From positions 62,001 to 126,000 of the forward strand of contig CAVSZO010000006.1 of the NCBI GenBank assembly GCA_963732335.1: DNA of 64,000 nt, written 5' to 3'. Under the pieces are notes generated by a model. It was not told the DNA's origin, did no database searches, and was given only the letters and a program-made list of their open reading frames with translations. Made by a program: the position numbers and the translations under genes. The stretch is from Desertimonas sp963732335 (GTDB taxonomy: Bacteria > Actinomycetota > Acidimicrobiia > Acidimicrobiales > Ilumatobacteraceae). Of the stretch, positions 43,593 to 54,148 are shown piece after piece; position 1 is the first letter of the stretch, and each line of letters begins with the position of its first letter.

Positions 43593-44672
43593 CTACTCCA
43601 CGTCGATCTGGCAGTGGTCGCCGATCATCAGCCGCAGGGCTCGCGGCCGCTTGGACGACCGCTCGACGATCGCCTCCCGCCCGATCAGGCTGTCCTCCAA
43701 CCGGGGGATGTGCAGCACCTTCGACTCGTCCATCACGACGGAGTGCTCGATCTCGCTGTGCACCACCTCGCAGCCGTTGCCGATGGCGCTGAACGGGCCG
43801 ATGAAGCTGTCGACGATCCTCGTGCCTCTCCCGATCGCCACCGGTCCGCGAATCGTCGAGTTGACGATCTCCGCACCTTCGGCGACGACCACCCGTCCGT
43901 CGAGCGACGATGCGGAATCGACCGACCCGTCGATGCACGTGACGATCTTCTCCAGGAGCAAGCGATTGGCTTCGAGCAGCGGCGTGAGCTTGCCCGTGTC
44001 GATCCACCATCCGGTGAGCAGCTCGGTGCGCACCCGCTTGCCGTTGGTGATCAACCACTGGATGGCGTCGGTGATCTCCAGCTCGCCACGGGCAGACGGT
44101 GAGATCGCCCGCACCGCGTCATGGATCGTCTCGTCGAACAGGTAGACGCCCACGAGAGCGAGGTCCGAGGGTGGGTCGTCGGGCTTCTCGACGAGTTCCA
44201 CGACATGACCGTGCTCGTCGAGCGTGGCGATGCCGAAGCGATGCGGATCGGGAACCTGCTTCAGCAGGATCTGGGCGGCGGGCGGATCGTCGGTCGCGCG
44301 GGCCGCCTCGAAGGCGGCGATGAACGCCGCCAGATCCTGTTCCAGCAGGTTGTCCCCGAGGTACATCACGAAGTCGTCGGCGCCGAGGAAGTCTCCGGCG
44401 ATCAGCACGCAGTGAGCCAACCCGAGTGGCGCTTCCTGGGGGATGTAGGTGATCTTGGCGCCGAAGTCGCTTCCGTCGCCGAGAGCGGCGCGGACCTCGG
44501 GACCTGTCGCCCCGGTGATCACGCCGATCTCCTTGATCCCGGCGGCGACCATCGCCTCGATGCCGTAGAACAGGATCGGCTTGTTGGCGACCGGCACGAG
44601 CTGCTTCGCCCGGGTGTGGGTGATCGGACGGAGACGGGTCCCCTCGCCACCAGCCAAGATCAGCGCCTTCAT
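43593..44672 (-). CDS. rmlA: glucose-1-phosphate thymidylyltransferase, long form
   Basis: 359 residues, intact. It makes dTDP-glucose from dTTP and glucose 1-phosphate. The start MKALILAGGEGTRLRPITHT carries the nucleotide loop, followed by KQLVPVANKPILFYGIEAMV, YLGDNLLEQDLAAFI (metal Asp) and ELVEKPDDPPSDLALVGVYL. The C-terminal 120 residues form a left-handed beta-helix (VVAEGAEIVNSTIRGPVAIG), as in the StrD-type long enzymes rather than the 290-residue RmlA. It heads the cluster rmlA-rmlC-rmlB-rmlD. Confidence 0.93.
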   Translation of the reverse strand: MKALILAGGEGTRLRPITHTRAKQLVPVANKPILFYGIEAMVAAGIKEIGVITGATGPEVRAALGDGSDFGAKITYIPQEAPLGLAHCVLIAGDFLGADDFVMYLGDNLLEQDLAAFIAAFEAARATDDPPAAQILLKQVPDPHRFGIATLDEHGHVVELVEKPDDPPSDLALVGVYLFDETIHDAVRAISPSARGELEITDAIQWLITNGKRVRTELLTGWWIDTGKLTPLLEANRLLLEKIVTCIDGSVDSASSLDGRVVVAEGAEIVNSTIRGPVAIGRGTRIVDSFIGPFSAIGNGCEVVHSEIEHSVVMDESKVLHIPRLEDSLIGREAIVERSSKRPRALRLMIGDHCQIDVE

Positions 44673-44694
44673 CGCCGAGGGATGGTAACGGCGT

Positions 44695-45721
44695 TCAGCT
44701 AGTTGTTTCGGCGGCGACGCTCGACTCGGTGACGGCCGGCAGCGGACCGGTGCCGCGGAAGTAGTCGAGGATCTCGTCGGCGCCATCTGCGAGCTCCAAC
44801 GCCGACTGGTCGCCGACGATCAGCCCCTCGACCGGCGGGACGAACGTATGGAGGCCCTCCTCGGCGGCGGCGAACATCGCCTCACCGGCATCGAGCACAT
44901 CGACGTTGGCGTCGAGACGGACCACGTCGCCGGCGGCATCGATGAGGTCGCCGAGGCGGAACGGGTTGCTGTTGATCTCGGCGAGCACGGCGGCCGCCGC
45001 CGTGCGCAGGAAGTGCTGCTGGCGGGCGATGCGGTTGAGGTCCGGGGCACCTGACTGGTCGTGCCAATCACCGTCGCTCCATTCCTGGTACTCCCGTGAC
45101 CGCGCGTAGGCGAGCGCCATGCCGCCATCGAGGGTCTGGCATCCGGGCTGCAGGCTGAGTCCGGAGTTGGTGTCCTGGGCGGCGTTCGGCACACAGATCT
45201 CGACGCCACCGATCTCGTCGACGAGGCGCTGGAATCCGGCAAAGTCGACCTCGACATAGTGGTGGATCGGGATCCCGAGGGCCTGCGTGATCGTCTCGGC
45301 GAGCCGGCGCGGACCGCCGATGTACGCCCAGTTGATCTTCCCGTCGTCCCCCGTGCCGGCGATCGGCACCCACAGGTCGCGGGGAATGCTGAGCAGCGAG
45401 GCACCGGCTTCGGGATCGCGGCGCAGGATCATGATCGTGTCGCTGCGCCCGCCTTCTCCGGTCGATCCATTGAGGAACAAGCCGGCGTCGTCGGAGTCCT
45501 CGTCGATGACGTCGCGGTTATCGGATCCGACGATGAGGTAGTTCTCGGCTGGGCCCTCGTTGGCGGCGAGGACGTCGGTGAGCTCTTCGACCCGCTCGAT
45601 GCCCTGATTCCTCGCGCTCACCGGCGAAGTACACGCCGGCGCCGCCGCCGACGCCGACGACGATCGTCAATGCGGCAGCCAGCGCCAGGGGGGCGCGGTG
45701 AATACGACCTCGACTGCTCAT
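44695..45721 (-). CDS. LytR-CpsA-Psr (LCP) family cell-wall glycopolymer ligase (frameshifted near 45628)
   Basis: About 341 residues when repaired. The start ATG 45721 gives an N-terminal anchor (HRAPLALAAALTIVVGVGGG). The LCP domain shows ENYLIVGSDNRD, RSDTIMILRRDPEAGASLLS, IPRDLWVPI with the conserved Arg-Asp, and ALAYARSREYQEWSDGDWHD. LCP enzymes transfer lipid-linked glycans to peptidoglycan or arabinogalactan from outside. It lies 22 bases upstream of rmlA and after birA on the same strand, so it probably attaches the polymer made here. Confidence 0.92.
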
Positions 45722-45783
45722 GTGGCCAGCCAGGCTACCGCGACCGTTGCATGCACAAGCTGTCATCCCTTCGCAACGTCGTT

Positions 45784-46528
45784 CTACTGCACGCGGAGGT
45801 GCACGACGTCGCCGACGCTGAGGCGGTGCGCCGTGCCGGCGTCGTCGACGACGACGAGGCGACCGTCGAAGGCGAGATCGGTGGCCACGCCGAGGATCTC
45901 TCCGTCGGGCAGCTCGACACGAACGCGCCGGCCCAGCGTCGCCAGCTCGGCACGGTAGCGGTCACGCAGCTCGTGGGCGGATCCAGGCAGGCGGTCGTAG
46001 GCGGCGAGAAGCTCGGCGAGCAAGCGCAGCGGTGCGACGTCGGGACCCAGCCGGCCTGCTCCGTCGGGCGCCCAGCCGACGTTGACCCCGATTCCAACAA
46101 CCACACTTCCGCCGGCCGCCCGCTGGGCCAGCACCCCGGCGAGCTTGCGATCGTCGAGGAGGACGTCGTTTGGCCATTTCAACGCCAGCAGGGGCGGTGG
46201 TGAACAGGCGACAGGCGTCGACCGTCGCCAGGCAGACCCGCCGGGGCAGTTCCATCGCCTCGGAGGGCACCTCGTGGAACAGGATCGAGGCCAGCAGGTT
46301 CTCACCCGGCATCGCCGTCCACACCCGGTCGCGACGGCCGCGGCCGGCGTGTTGGTAGTCGGCGACGAGCACCGATCGGTCGGGGCGCTCGCCGGCCGAT
46401 GCGAGCAGATCGTCGTTCGTGCTGCCCGTCGCGTCGACGTGCTCGACGTGCCACCGCGGAGGCCACCTCACCGGCGCCTCGGACGGCTCACGTCCCGTCC
46501 CGCCCACCGCACCGTGCTCCCCGGGCAC
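45784..46528 (-). CDS. birA: biotin-[acetyl-CoA-carboxylase] ligase (frameshifted near 46195)
   Basis: About 247 residues when repaired. It attaches biotin to the carboxyl carrier Lys. HVEHVDATGSTNDDLLA, the biotinyl-AMP loop QHAGRGRRDRVW, and LALKWPNDVLLDDRKLAGVL are the BirA hallmarks; GIGVNVGWAPD follows. There is no N-terminal HTH, so it is a group I, non-regulatory ligase. It is divergent from the biotin carboxylase gene, with only about 23 bases between the two starts, so one regulatory region serves both. Confidence 0.95.
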
Positions 46529-46551
46529 CGCCCGGACCCTACATTGGCGGC

Positions 46552-48337
46552 GTGCTCGAGAAGATCCTCATCGCCAATCGCGGCGAGATCGCGGTGCGGG
46601 TCGTGCGCGCCGCTCGTGAGCTCGGCGTCGGCACGGTCGCCGTGTACTCCGAGCTCGATCGCGACGCATTGCATGTCCGCCTCGCCGACGAGGCGTACGC
46701 CCTCGGTGGCAAGACGGCGGCGGAGAGCTATCTCAACACCGCGGCGATCCTCGACGTCATCCGGCGCAGCGGCGCGGATGGCGTCCATCCCGGCTACGGG
46801 TTCTTCTCGGAGAACGCCGACTTCGCTCGCGCGATCACGGACCTCGGCGTGGTCTTCATCGGACCGCCACCAACGGCGATCGAGGAGATGGGCGACAAGG
46901 TGTCGAGCCGGCGGGCGGCCCAGCGCGGCGGCGCGCCGATCGTTCCCGGAACCGTCGAGTTCGCCTCCGGTCCCGACGAGATCCGCGCCTTCGGTGACGA
47001 GCACGGGTGGCCGGTGGCGATCAAGGCAGCCTTCGGGGGTGGTGGCCGCGGCATGAAGGTCGTCCACTCCCCTGGTGAGGTCGAGGAGGCGATGGCCAGC
47101 GCACAGCGCGAGGCCAAGGCGTTCTTCGGTCGGGACGAGGTGTACGTCGAGCGGTATCTCACGTGGCCGCGCCACGTCGAGGTGCAGGTCATCGGCGACC
47201 AGCACGGCAACCTCGTGTGGGTTTCGACACGCGACTGCTCAGCGCAGCGCCGGCACCAGAAGCTCATCGAGGAGGCGCCGGCACCCGGTCTTCCCGAGCG
47301 ACGTCGAGGCAGCGATGGGCGAAGCCGCGGTCAAGGCGGGGAGCGCCGTCGGCTACTACAACGCCGGCACGGTCGAGTTCATCTTCCAGGACGGAGAGTT
47401 CTACTTCCTCGAGATGAACACACGGCTGCAGGTCGAACACCCGGTCACCGAGGCGATCACCGGGATCAACCTCGTCGAGTGGCAGATCCGCGTTGCCTCG
47501 GGCGAACCGCTGCCGATGACCCAGGACGAAGTGCTCGCCCAACGCCGGGGCCACGCCATCGAGGTGCGGATCAACGCCGAGGACCCGGCCGGCGGCGCCT
47601 TTCTGCCTTCGCCGGGGAGGATCACTCGCCTCGACGAGCCACACGGGTTTGGCGTCCGCTTCGACTCCGGGTACCACGCCGGCGACGAGGTTTCGCAGTA
47701 CTACGACAACCTCATCGCCAAGCTGGTCGTGTGGGGCAAGGACCGCCCGACGGCCATCGCCCGCACGATCAGCGCGCTCGAGGAGACCAAGGTCGAAGGA
47801 GTGGCGACGACCATTCCCGCCGACCTGGCGATCCTCGCCCACCCCGACTTCGTCAACGTCGAGCACTCGACGAAGTGGGTCGAGGAGCGTCTCGACCTGT
47901 CGTCCATCGCCGCCGCCGCGCCGGACCCCGATGGCGGCGAGTCGACGAGCCACAACCGCTTGTCCAACGGTCGCACCACGATCGAGGTCAACGGCAAACG
48001 TTTCGACGTCACGCTGTGGGTGCCCGACGTTGCGACAGCGTCGAGCGCGGCTACCGGCGCCCGGCGCAGCGTCGTCCGCAACCTGCGACGTTCACCCGGG
48101 CATGGCCCGGCCAGCGCAGGTGGCAGTGGCGACGTGACGGTCCCGATGCAGGGCACGATCGTCAAGGTGCTCGTCGAGGTCGGTCAGCAGGTCGAGGCCG
48201 GCCAGGCGATCGTCGTCCTCGAGGCGATGAAGATGGAGAACCAGATCTCCGCCGAACGCGACGGCACCGTCAAGGAGATCAAGGTCGCTGCCGGTGACAC
48301 GGTGGGCGGTGGCGACGTCGTCGCCGTTCTCGAGTAG
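46552..48337 (+). CDS. acyl-CoA carboxylase alpha subunit, biotin carboxylase plus carrier domain (frameshifted)
   Basis: About 595 residues when repaired near 47285. GTG 46552 begins EKILIANRGEIAVRVVRAAR. The ATP-grasp domain has AFGGGGRGMKVVHSP at about residue 160, and FLEMNTRLQVEHPVTEAITG near the metal site. A linker of about 90 residues leads to the biotinyl domain with EAMKMEN, whose Lys is biotinylated. The length and fused carrier match actinobacterial AccA3-type subunits that serve acetyl-, propionyl- and long-chain acyl-CoA carboxylases. The carboxyltransferase beta subunit is not in the window. Confidence 0.95.
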
Positions 48338-48358
48338 CGGCGCGTCGACCAGCCAGAC

Positions 48359-49180
48359 GTGTTCGCCGCCACGGTTCTGGCCCTGGCGGCAGCCGGGCTG
48401 CACGCCGCGTGGAATCTCGTCGCCAAGCGCAGCGCCGATCGCACCACGGCGCTGTCGTCGCAGTTCATCTGCGGTGGGTTGATCGGCGCGGTCGTTCTTC
48501 TCATCACGCGGGATCTCCCCGCTTCGGCGTGGGGGCCGGCGCTCGTGACCGCGGTGGTGCACGTCCCGTACCTGCTGCTCCTCGCCTACGCCTACGAGCA
48601 CGGTGACTTCTCCGTCGCCTACCCCGTCGCGCGTGGCAGCGGCGCCGTCCTCGCCGCCCTCGGCGGCGTGGTCCTGCTCGACGACGACCTGAGCCCACTC
48701 GGTATCGTCGCCGTTCTCACGGTGGCTGCCGGGATGTGGCTGCTGTCCGGGGGTGCGACCGGAGAGCAATTGGTCACGGCGCTCGCGGTCGGCGTGACGA
48801 TCGGCGTCTACACCATCAACGACAGCCGTGCGGTGCGGACGTTCGGCATCACCTACCCGTTCGCTGCCTTCGCCGCCATCGGCGCCGTGATGACCGTGTA
48901 CGTCGTCGTGACCGGGCGGTCGTCGCGGCTGACGGCTGCGACGCGGGACGACTGGCAGCGGTGGGCGATCACCGGGGCAATGGCCGTGCTCGCCTACGTA
49001 CTGGTGATGATCGCCGTCCGCCGGGCGCCGGTGGGATACGTGGCGGCGCTGCGCGAATCGAGCGTCCTGCTCGCCGCCTTCCTCGGCAGTCGCTACCTCG
49101 CCGAGGGGGCGGTCCGCCGGCGAACGATCGCCGGCGGCGTCATCCTCGCCGGCCTCGTCCTCCTCGTCGCCGCCCGCTGA
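48359..49180 (+). CDS. EamA/DMT-family membrane transporter
   Basis: 273 residues, intact, from GTG 48359 (VFAATVLALAAAGLHAAWNL). Ten membrane helices fall in two repeated halves, the EamA layout. HAAWNLVAKRSADRTTALSS in the first half and VGYVAALRESSVLLAAFLGS in the second are typical of the group. The substrate is unknown; family members export amino acids, nucleobases or other small metabolites. The gene starts 21 bases after the carboxylase stop and is likely in the same transcript. Confidence 0.87.
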   Translation: MFAATVLALAAAGLHAAWNLVAKRSADRTTALSSQFICGGLIGAVVLLITRDLPASAWGPALVTAVVHVPYLLLLAYAYEHGDFSVAYPVARGSGAVLAALGGVVLLDDDLSPLGIVAVLTVAAGMWLLSGGATGEQLVTALAVGVTIGVYTINDSRAVRTFGITYPFAAFAAIGAVMTVYVVVTGRSSRLTAATRDDWQRWAITGAMAVLAYVLVMIAVRRAPVGYVAALRESSVLLAAFLGSRYLAEGAVRRRTIAGGVILAGLVLLVAAR

Positions 49181-49234
49181 CGCGATTATCGGGCAGTGGC
49201 GCCTCGTCGATCAGCTCACCGCCGATCTGCGCGA

Positions 49235-49930
49235 TCACGCGCCCTTGCTGTAGGCGTCGTGGTAGTTCCACCACTGGTAGGGCGGCGTTTGCGGGTAGCC
49301 CACCGGCGAGTCCTCCCACTCCTCCTGGCGTCCGAGCGCAGTGATGTCGAGGTAGCTCCAGGTGCTGCCCAGGTGCTCGTCGCCGCGGTCGTGGACGAAG
49401 TAGGTGCGGAAGATCCGATCGCCCTCGCGGATGAAGGCGTTGGTGCCGTGCCACTGGTCCACCCCGAAGTCGGTGTCGAAGTCGTCGGTAAGGGTGTACC
49501 AGGGGATCGCTTGCCATCCCATGCGTTCCTTCAGACCCCGAATCTCAGCCTGGGGGGCGCGCGAGACAAACGCGAGCGTCGTGTCCCGCGCGTTGAGGTG
49601 GGCGGGGTGCCCGACTTGATCGGCTAGAAACGAGCAGCCGACACAAGCCCGCTCCGGGTAGGCACCGCCGCCCTCCGGGTAGGTGGTGACGTCGGGCGCG
49701 TAGAAGGCGCGGTAGACGATCAGCTGGCGACGGCCCTCGAACAGGTCGGCGAGGCTCGCCGAGCCCATCGGGCCTTCGAACCGGTAGTCCTTGTCGACCG
49801 CCATCCATGGCATCCGCCGGCGCTTTGCCGCCATGGCGTCGCGGGCCCGGGTCAGCTCCTTCTCTTCCACCAGCAGCTCCTGGCGGGCTACCTCCCACTC
49901 CTGCGGCGAGACGATCGGTGGCAGCTTCAT
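49235..49930 (-). CDS. DUF899-family thioredoxin-like protein
   Basis: 231 residues, intact. PPIVSPQEWEVARQELLVEE opens the protein; ELTRARDAMAAKRRRMPWMA, LFEGRRQLIVYRAFYAPDVT and ACVGCSFLADQVGHPAHLNA with a CxxC follow. The ending YPQTPPYQWWNYHDAY is diagnostic of DUF899. The fold is thioredoxin-like and the function is unknown. A strong Shine-Dalgarno sequence (AAGGAGGA, minus strand, at about 49937-49944) lies about 6 bases before ATG 49930, unusual in this window, and suggests efficient translation. Confidence 0.9.
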   Translation of the reverse strand: MKLPPIVSPQEWEVARQELLVEEKELTRARDAMAAKRRRMPWMAVDKDYRFEGPMGSASLADLFEGRRQLIVYRAFYAPDVTTYPEGGGAYPERACVGCSFLADQVGHPAHLNARDTTLAFVSRAPQAEIRGLKERMGWQAIPWYTLTDDFDTDFGVDQWHGTNAFIREGDRIFRTYFVHDRGDEHLGSTWSYLDITALGRQEEWEDSPVGYPQTPPYQWWNYHDAYSKGA

Positions 49931-50147
49931 CGGATTGATCCTCCTTCAGGTAGTCGTCGTTGACATCGAACAGCCGCGCCTGGAGGGGCGCTGGCAATAG
50001 CGACCGATGAGGGCAGCAATACTCATCGCTCGGCGTCGACGAACTTGTGTCGGACAACGACGGGCCGGGTCGTCCGGCCGTCGACGGATTCGAGTCGGCT
50101 GAGCAGCCACCGGGCGTCCGCTGCGAAGTCGTGGCGAGACGGTGCGG

Positions 50148-51393
50148 TCAGCTGGCTTCGGGTGGGGCTCGGCTCGGGTCGGTACCAGCGCCGTCGTGGT
50201 TGGTGGCGGGATTGGTGGCGTGGTGTTCGTCGTGGGGGCAGGGATGCAGCCCGGCCGCTGCGGTCGCCCGCTGTCGTGCGGCCTTGTCGGCGGCGGCCTT
50301 GTAGATGCGGTTGTGGTAGGCGCACAGCAGTTGGCCGTTGCACAAGCAGGTGATCCCGTCGGGGTGCGGGGTGATGTGGTCGACGTCACACCGCACGGCT
50401 GGTTCGTCGCAGCCGGGGTGTTGGCAGTGGCCGTCGCGGATCTCGATGATCCGGCGCAACGCCCCGGTGAAGCGGCGCCGCCACGACGCTTCGATGTGCC
50501 GGTTGGGTGGGTCGTAGACGATCCGTTCGATGTCGGCGTCGCCGAGCCACGGGACGAGCAGGCCGGGAGCAATGACCGTGCCGGCGGCCGTCTGGCAGAG
50601 GTGGTTGAACGGGTCGATCCCGATCGTCACGGTAAACAGCGGGCGCGGCCGCAGCCCGTCGGCGGGGGCGGTGGCCGAGCGCATCGCCATCTCCACCAAC
50701 GCGTCGGCGCGGCGCTGGGTGGCGGTGCGCACGACGCCGTCGCGGAGGTCCTCGAGGCGGAGTTGTTCGCAGAGGCGGTCGAGCTCGGTCTTGAAGATCT
50801 CCCCGCCGAGCGGATCGAGGATGCCGTCGACGGCGACGGTGCCGCGCCACGTTATCGACGCCGACAGATGCCGGCCCTGACGGACGGTGCCGGCGTCACG
50901 GTCGGCGGCGTCGAGATCGGCCTGCTGCTTCCAATATTCGATGCCGCGGTGAGCAACCGAGAAGAACGGGGTGCGGCACAGGTTGACGAGGAACTCTTCG
51001 CTGTCGGTGAACTCGGCATTGCGCCACTCCCGGTTGCACGACCCAACCAGATCGACATGCCCCCCGCAGATCTCCCCGGCTCCGTAGGCCGCCCCCGTCG
51101 CCGGCATCACGGCGAGGTCACGGGCCCGACGCACCAGCCGGTCGGCAGTCACCGCGGCGCCAGTGCGTCTCTCGGGCCAACCGGGCCGCCGCCGCCTTGG
51201 AGCCGTCAGCCGCCCATATCTGGCGGGCGTCCCACCGCCCGATCAACCGGCACCACTGCGCCTCCAAGCGGGTCGACAGTCCACCCAAAGCGACCACAAC
51301 GTCATGCAACTCGGCATCGTCGACGGTGTCGAGGTCGATGGCGGCGAGGTCGTCGATCGCTGCCGTCAACGTGTCGAGCAGTCCCCCAGCCAT
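50148..51393 (-). CDS. DUF222 / HNH endonuclease domain protein (13E12-repeat type; frameshifted)
   Basis: About 415 residues when repaired near 51155. The N-terminal DUF222 half shows LSTRLEAQWCRLIGRWDARQ and EFLVNLCRTPFFSVAHRGIE. The C-terminal HNH domain reads HCQHPGCDEPAVRCDVDHIT, then CLCNGQLLCAYHNR, keeping the two CxxC-like zinc pairs and the catalytic His. These genes are abundant and repeated in actinobacteria; proposed roles include mobile-element or restriction-like nucleases but none is settled. A further coding-like stretch (HDFAADARWLLSRLESVDGR) runs in another frame to 50023 and may be the true C-terminus after an indel near 50150. Confidence 0.85.
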
Positions 51394-51521
51394 GCCGACA
51401 TACTATCGAACAAACGTTCCCTTTGCAACCCCTAGCCAGGAAATTCTTGACCTGATACAGGGTTGAAAGCGGCTCAGCGCCGCGCCGACGGCAGGCTCCG
51501 GCTGCTGCCAACGGCTGATCG

Positions 51522-52889
51522 CTACTCGGCAGCTTCGGCCAGGGCCTCGGACAGCGCCGGGTGGACGAGCAGGCTCTCGACGATGTCGGTGACCTTGAGG
51601 TTGGCCGTGACGGCGAGGGCGAGCACCGAGATCAGCTCGGCGGCGTGGCGGCCGACGATCGAGCCGCCGAGCACGACGCCGGTGGCTGGGTCGGACACGA
51701 TCTTGACGAACCCCTGCGGGTTGTTGTTGATCAATGCCTTGGCAGTCGCCGAGAACGGCACCTTGGTCACTCGGATCTTGCGGCCGGCGGCAAACGCCTC
51801 CGCCTCGGCGAGACCGACGTCGGCGATCTCCGGCTCGGTGAAGATCGCCGATGCAGCCTTGTCGTAGTCGAGGTGGCGATGCGGTCCGCTGTGCAGCCCC
51901 ATCACCCGTTCGGCGACCTTGCGACCCTGCATCGCCGCGACCGACGACAGCGGGAGCTTTCCGCTGACGTCACCGGCCGCGTAGATGTGCAGCACGTTCG
52001 TGACGCAGTTGTGATCGATCGGGATGTATCCGCCGGCGTCGACCGCGACTCCGGCGCGATCGAGATCGAGACCGTCCGAGTTCGGCACGGAACCGATGGC
52101 CAGGACGGCGTGCGAGGTACGGACGACCCGACCGTCGTCGCAGCTGACGACGACTGTGTCGTTCTCGTGGTCGCGTTCGATGGCCGTTGCCCGCGCTCCT
52201 TTGAGCAGACGGACCCCACGGGCGAGGAAGTCCTCCTCGAGCACGGCGGCAACCTCGGGGTCCTTGGTCGGCAGGACCTGCTGGCGCGACACGACCAGGG
52301 TGACCTCGGCGCCGAACGAGGCGAACATGTGCACGAACTCGACGCCGGTGACACCTGAGCCGACGATGGTGACGCTGCGCGGGAACTCCTTCGGCGGGTA
52401 GCAGTCGCGGGTCGTGAGGATGCGGTCACCGTCGGGCCGGCACCAATCCGGGATGCGCGGCCGCGAACCGGTGGCGATCAGGGCAATGTCGAAGTCGACC
52501 AGCTCGACACCGTCGAACGTGTCGACCTCGGCGGCGTGCGGTGAGACGAAGCGTGCCGTGCCGGCGATCATGCGCACACCCTGGCTCTGCAGCAGACCGC
52601 TCGTCCCGGTGTGCAGATGCGTCTTGATCCCTTCGATGCGCATGGTCAGCGCTTCCGTATCGACGGTCGCCGAGGCCTGCTCGAGACCCATCCCGGTCGA
52701 CCGGCGGAGGAAGCTCATCGCCCCACCTGTAGCGATCATCGTCTTCGAAGGGATGCAGTCGAGGAGATGGGCGGCACCACCGATCACCTCCCGCTCGACG
52801 ACGGTCACCTTGGCGCCGAGGCGGGCCGCGAACGACGCCGCCGTGTTGCCCGCCGGTCCGCCGCCGATGATCAGGAATCGGGTAGCCAT
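51522..52889 (-). CDS. LpdA-like NAD(P)H flavoprotein reductase without the redox disulfide
   Basis: 455 residues, intact. FAD site RFLIIGGGPAGNTAASFAAR, NAD site SVTIVGSGVTGVEFVHMFAS and the late FAD site VLHIYAAGDVSGKLPLSSVA define a class I pyridine nucleotide-disulfide reductase fold. The usual CxxxxC is replaced by GGAAHLLDCIPSKT, with a single Cys, and the C-terminal HPALSEALAEAA lacks the catalytic HPT. This matches mycobacterial LpdA (Rv3303c), a quinone reductase, better than lipoamide dehydrogenase or soluble transhydrogenase. Confidence 0.85.
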   Translation of the reverse strand: MATRFLIIGGGPAGNTAASFAARLGAKVTVVEREVIGGAAHLLDCIPSKTMIATGGAMSFLRRSTGMGLEQASATVDTEALTMRIEGIKTHLHTGTSGLLQSQGVRMIAGTARFVSPHAAEVDTFDGVELVDFDIALIATGSRPRIPDWCRPDGDRILTTRDCYPPKEFPRSVTIVGSGVTGVEFVHMFASFGAEVTLVVSRQQVLPTKDPEVAAVLEEDFLARGVRLLKGARATAIERDHENDTVVVSCDDGRVVRTSHAVLAIGSVPNSDGLDLDRAGVAVDAGGYIPIDHNCVTNVLHIYAAGDVSGKLPLSSVAAMQGRKVAERVMGLHSGPHRHLDYDKAASAIFTEPEIADVGLAEAEAFAAGRKIRVTKVPFSATAKALINNNPQGFVKIVSDPATGVVLGGSIVGRHAAELISVLALAVTANLKVTDIVESLLVHPALSEALAEAAE

Positions 52890-53033
52890 TGACCACCCAG
52901 GCTATGGCAATGCGCTGGTCGACTCGGCGGGCCGCTCGAGGCCGCCGATCCCACCTGAGTGACACGACGAGAAGCCGCCGCGTAGCGACTGCAGGTATTT
53001 ACGGCACGTCTCGAAACTCCTGAGGAGCTAGGG

Positions 53034-54011
53034 ATGTACGAGTGGGACGACGACGGGCCTCCGCGCTGGCGCAAGAGAATCACGCGCGTCGTCCTCGTGC
53101 TCGGTTTGGCGGCGGCCGGGTGGTTCGTGGTTCGGCCGAAGCTGGCGGAGAGCGGGGCAACGGCCCGCCCGATGTTCAACACCGCGGTGACTGAACCGGC
53201 GACGACCGAGCCGGCGACGACCGAACCAGCGACCACCGAACCAGCGACCACCGAACCGGCGACCACCGAACCAGCGACCACCGAACCGGCAACTACCGAA
53301 CCGGCAACCACCACCGAACCAGCGACGACCGAACCAGCGACGACGACAATTTCCACGACCACAACGACAACAACCTCGACGACCACGACGGTGGCACCAA
53401 CCACCACGGACGGGTCCTACGTGTCGCTGCCCGACGGCAGCCCCGTTCCAGTCGTGGTCATCCTCGACGACGAACGGGTCGCCGTGTCCGGAGCCGTGCC
53501 GAGTCAGCAAGCGGTCGACGACCTGTCGGCGCTCGTCGCGGCGAGCAACCGTTTTCCGAACGCGCTTTTCGACGACCAGCTCACCGTCGACCCGAATGTC
53601 CCCGTTGGTGTCGGCGTGCGGTTGCTCGAGCTGAGCTCGGCGCTGTTCCCGGAGGAGTCGGAGGAGATCCTGCCCGACCATGCTCGCCAACTCGACCGCA
53701 TCGTGATCCTGATGAAGACCTACCCCAACCTCACGGCGGTCATCGTCGGACACGCGGATCAGCGCGGCAGCAGCGAGGAGAACCTGTTGCTGTCCAGACG
53801 ACGCGCCGAGGCGATCGTCGCCTATCTCGTCGATAGTGGCATCAACGGCTCCCGCCTTTCGGCGCGGGCGGTCGGCGAGGCCGATCTGATCAGTGTCAAC
53901 GACGACGCAGCGTCACTGGCACTCAATCGGCGCAGCGAGCTGATCATCTATGGCCTGTTCGTGCCCGGAGCACCTCCGCCGAGCAGCTACACGACAACAA
54001 CCGCGGGCTAG
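53034..54011 (+). CDS. ArfA/OmpATb-like protein 1: TM, TTEP spacer, BON-like and OmpA domains
   Basis: 325 residues, intact. A strong Shine-Dalgarno sequence (GAGGAGC) precedes ATG 53034. MYEWDDDGPPRW is followed by a single helix (RVVLVLGLAAAGWFVVRP). A spacer of about 65 residues built of EPATT units comes next, then a BON-like region (VAVSGAVPSQQAVDDLSALV) and an OmpA C-terminal domain (LTAVIVGHADQRGSSEENLL, LSARAVGEADLI) that should bind peptidoglycan. The order BON then OmpA is that of mycobacterial ArfA (Rv0899). It has a paralogue immediately downstream. Confidence 0.85.
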   Translation: MYEWDDDGPPRWRKRITRVVLVLGLAAAGWFVVRPKLAESGATARPMFNTAVTEPATTEPATTEPATTEPATTEPATTEPATTEPATTEPATTTEPATTEPATTTISTTTTTTTSTTTTVAPTTTDGSYVSLPDGSPVPVVVILDDERVAVSGAVPSQQAVDDLSALVAASNRFPNALFDDQLTVDPNVPVGVGVRLLELSSALFPEESEEILPDHARQLDRIVILMKTYPNLTAVIVGHADQRGSSEENLLLSRRRAEAIVAYLVDSGINGSRLSARAVGEADLISVNDDAASLALNRRSELIIYGLFVPGAPPPSSYTTTTAG

Positions 54012-54148
54012 GTCGACCGACGAGCCTCGGCTTATTCCCGGCTTTCTCGGTCCCGACTTGCCAGGCTTTACCGAGGCTACGTCGACGGACGTGCCACGAT
54101 GGCGTCCCGAGCCGGGCCCGATCCGAGATCGCATCCTGAGGAGGCGAC

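Noticed and set aside
51522..52889. Soluble transhydrogenase (sthA) call
   Set aside because: The motif around the single Cys and the C-terminus match the LpdA type more closely.
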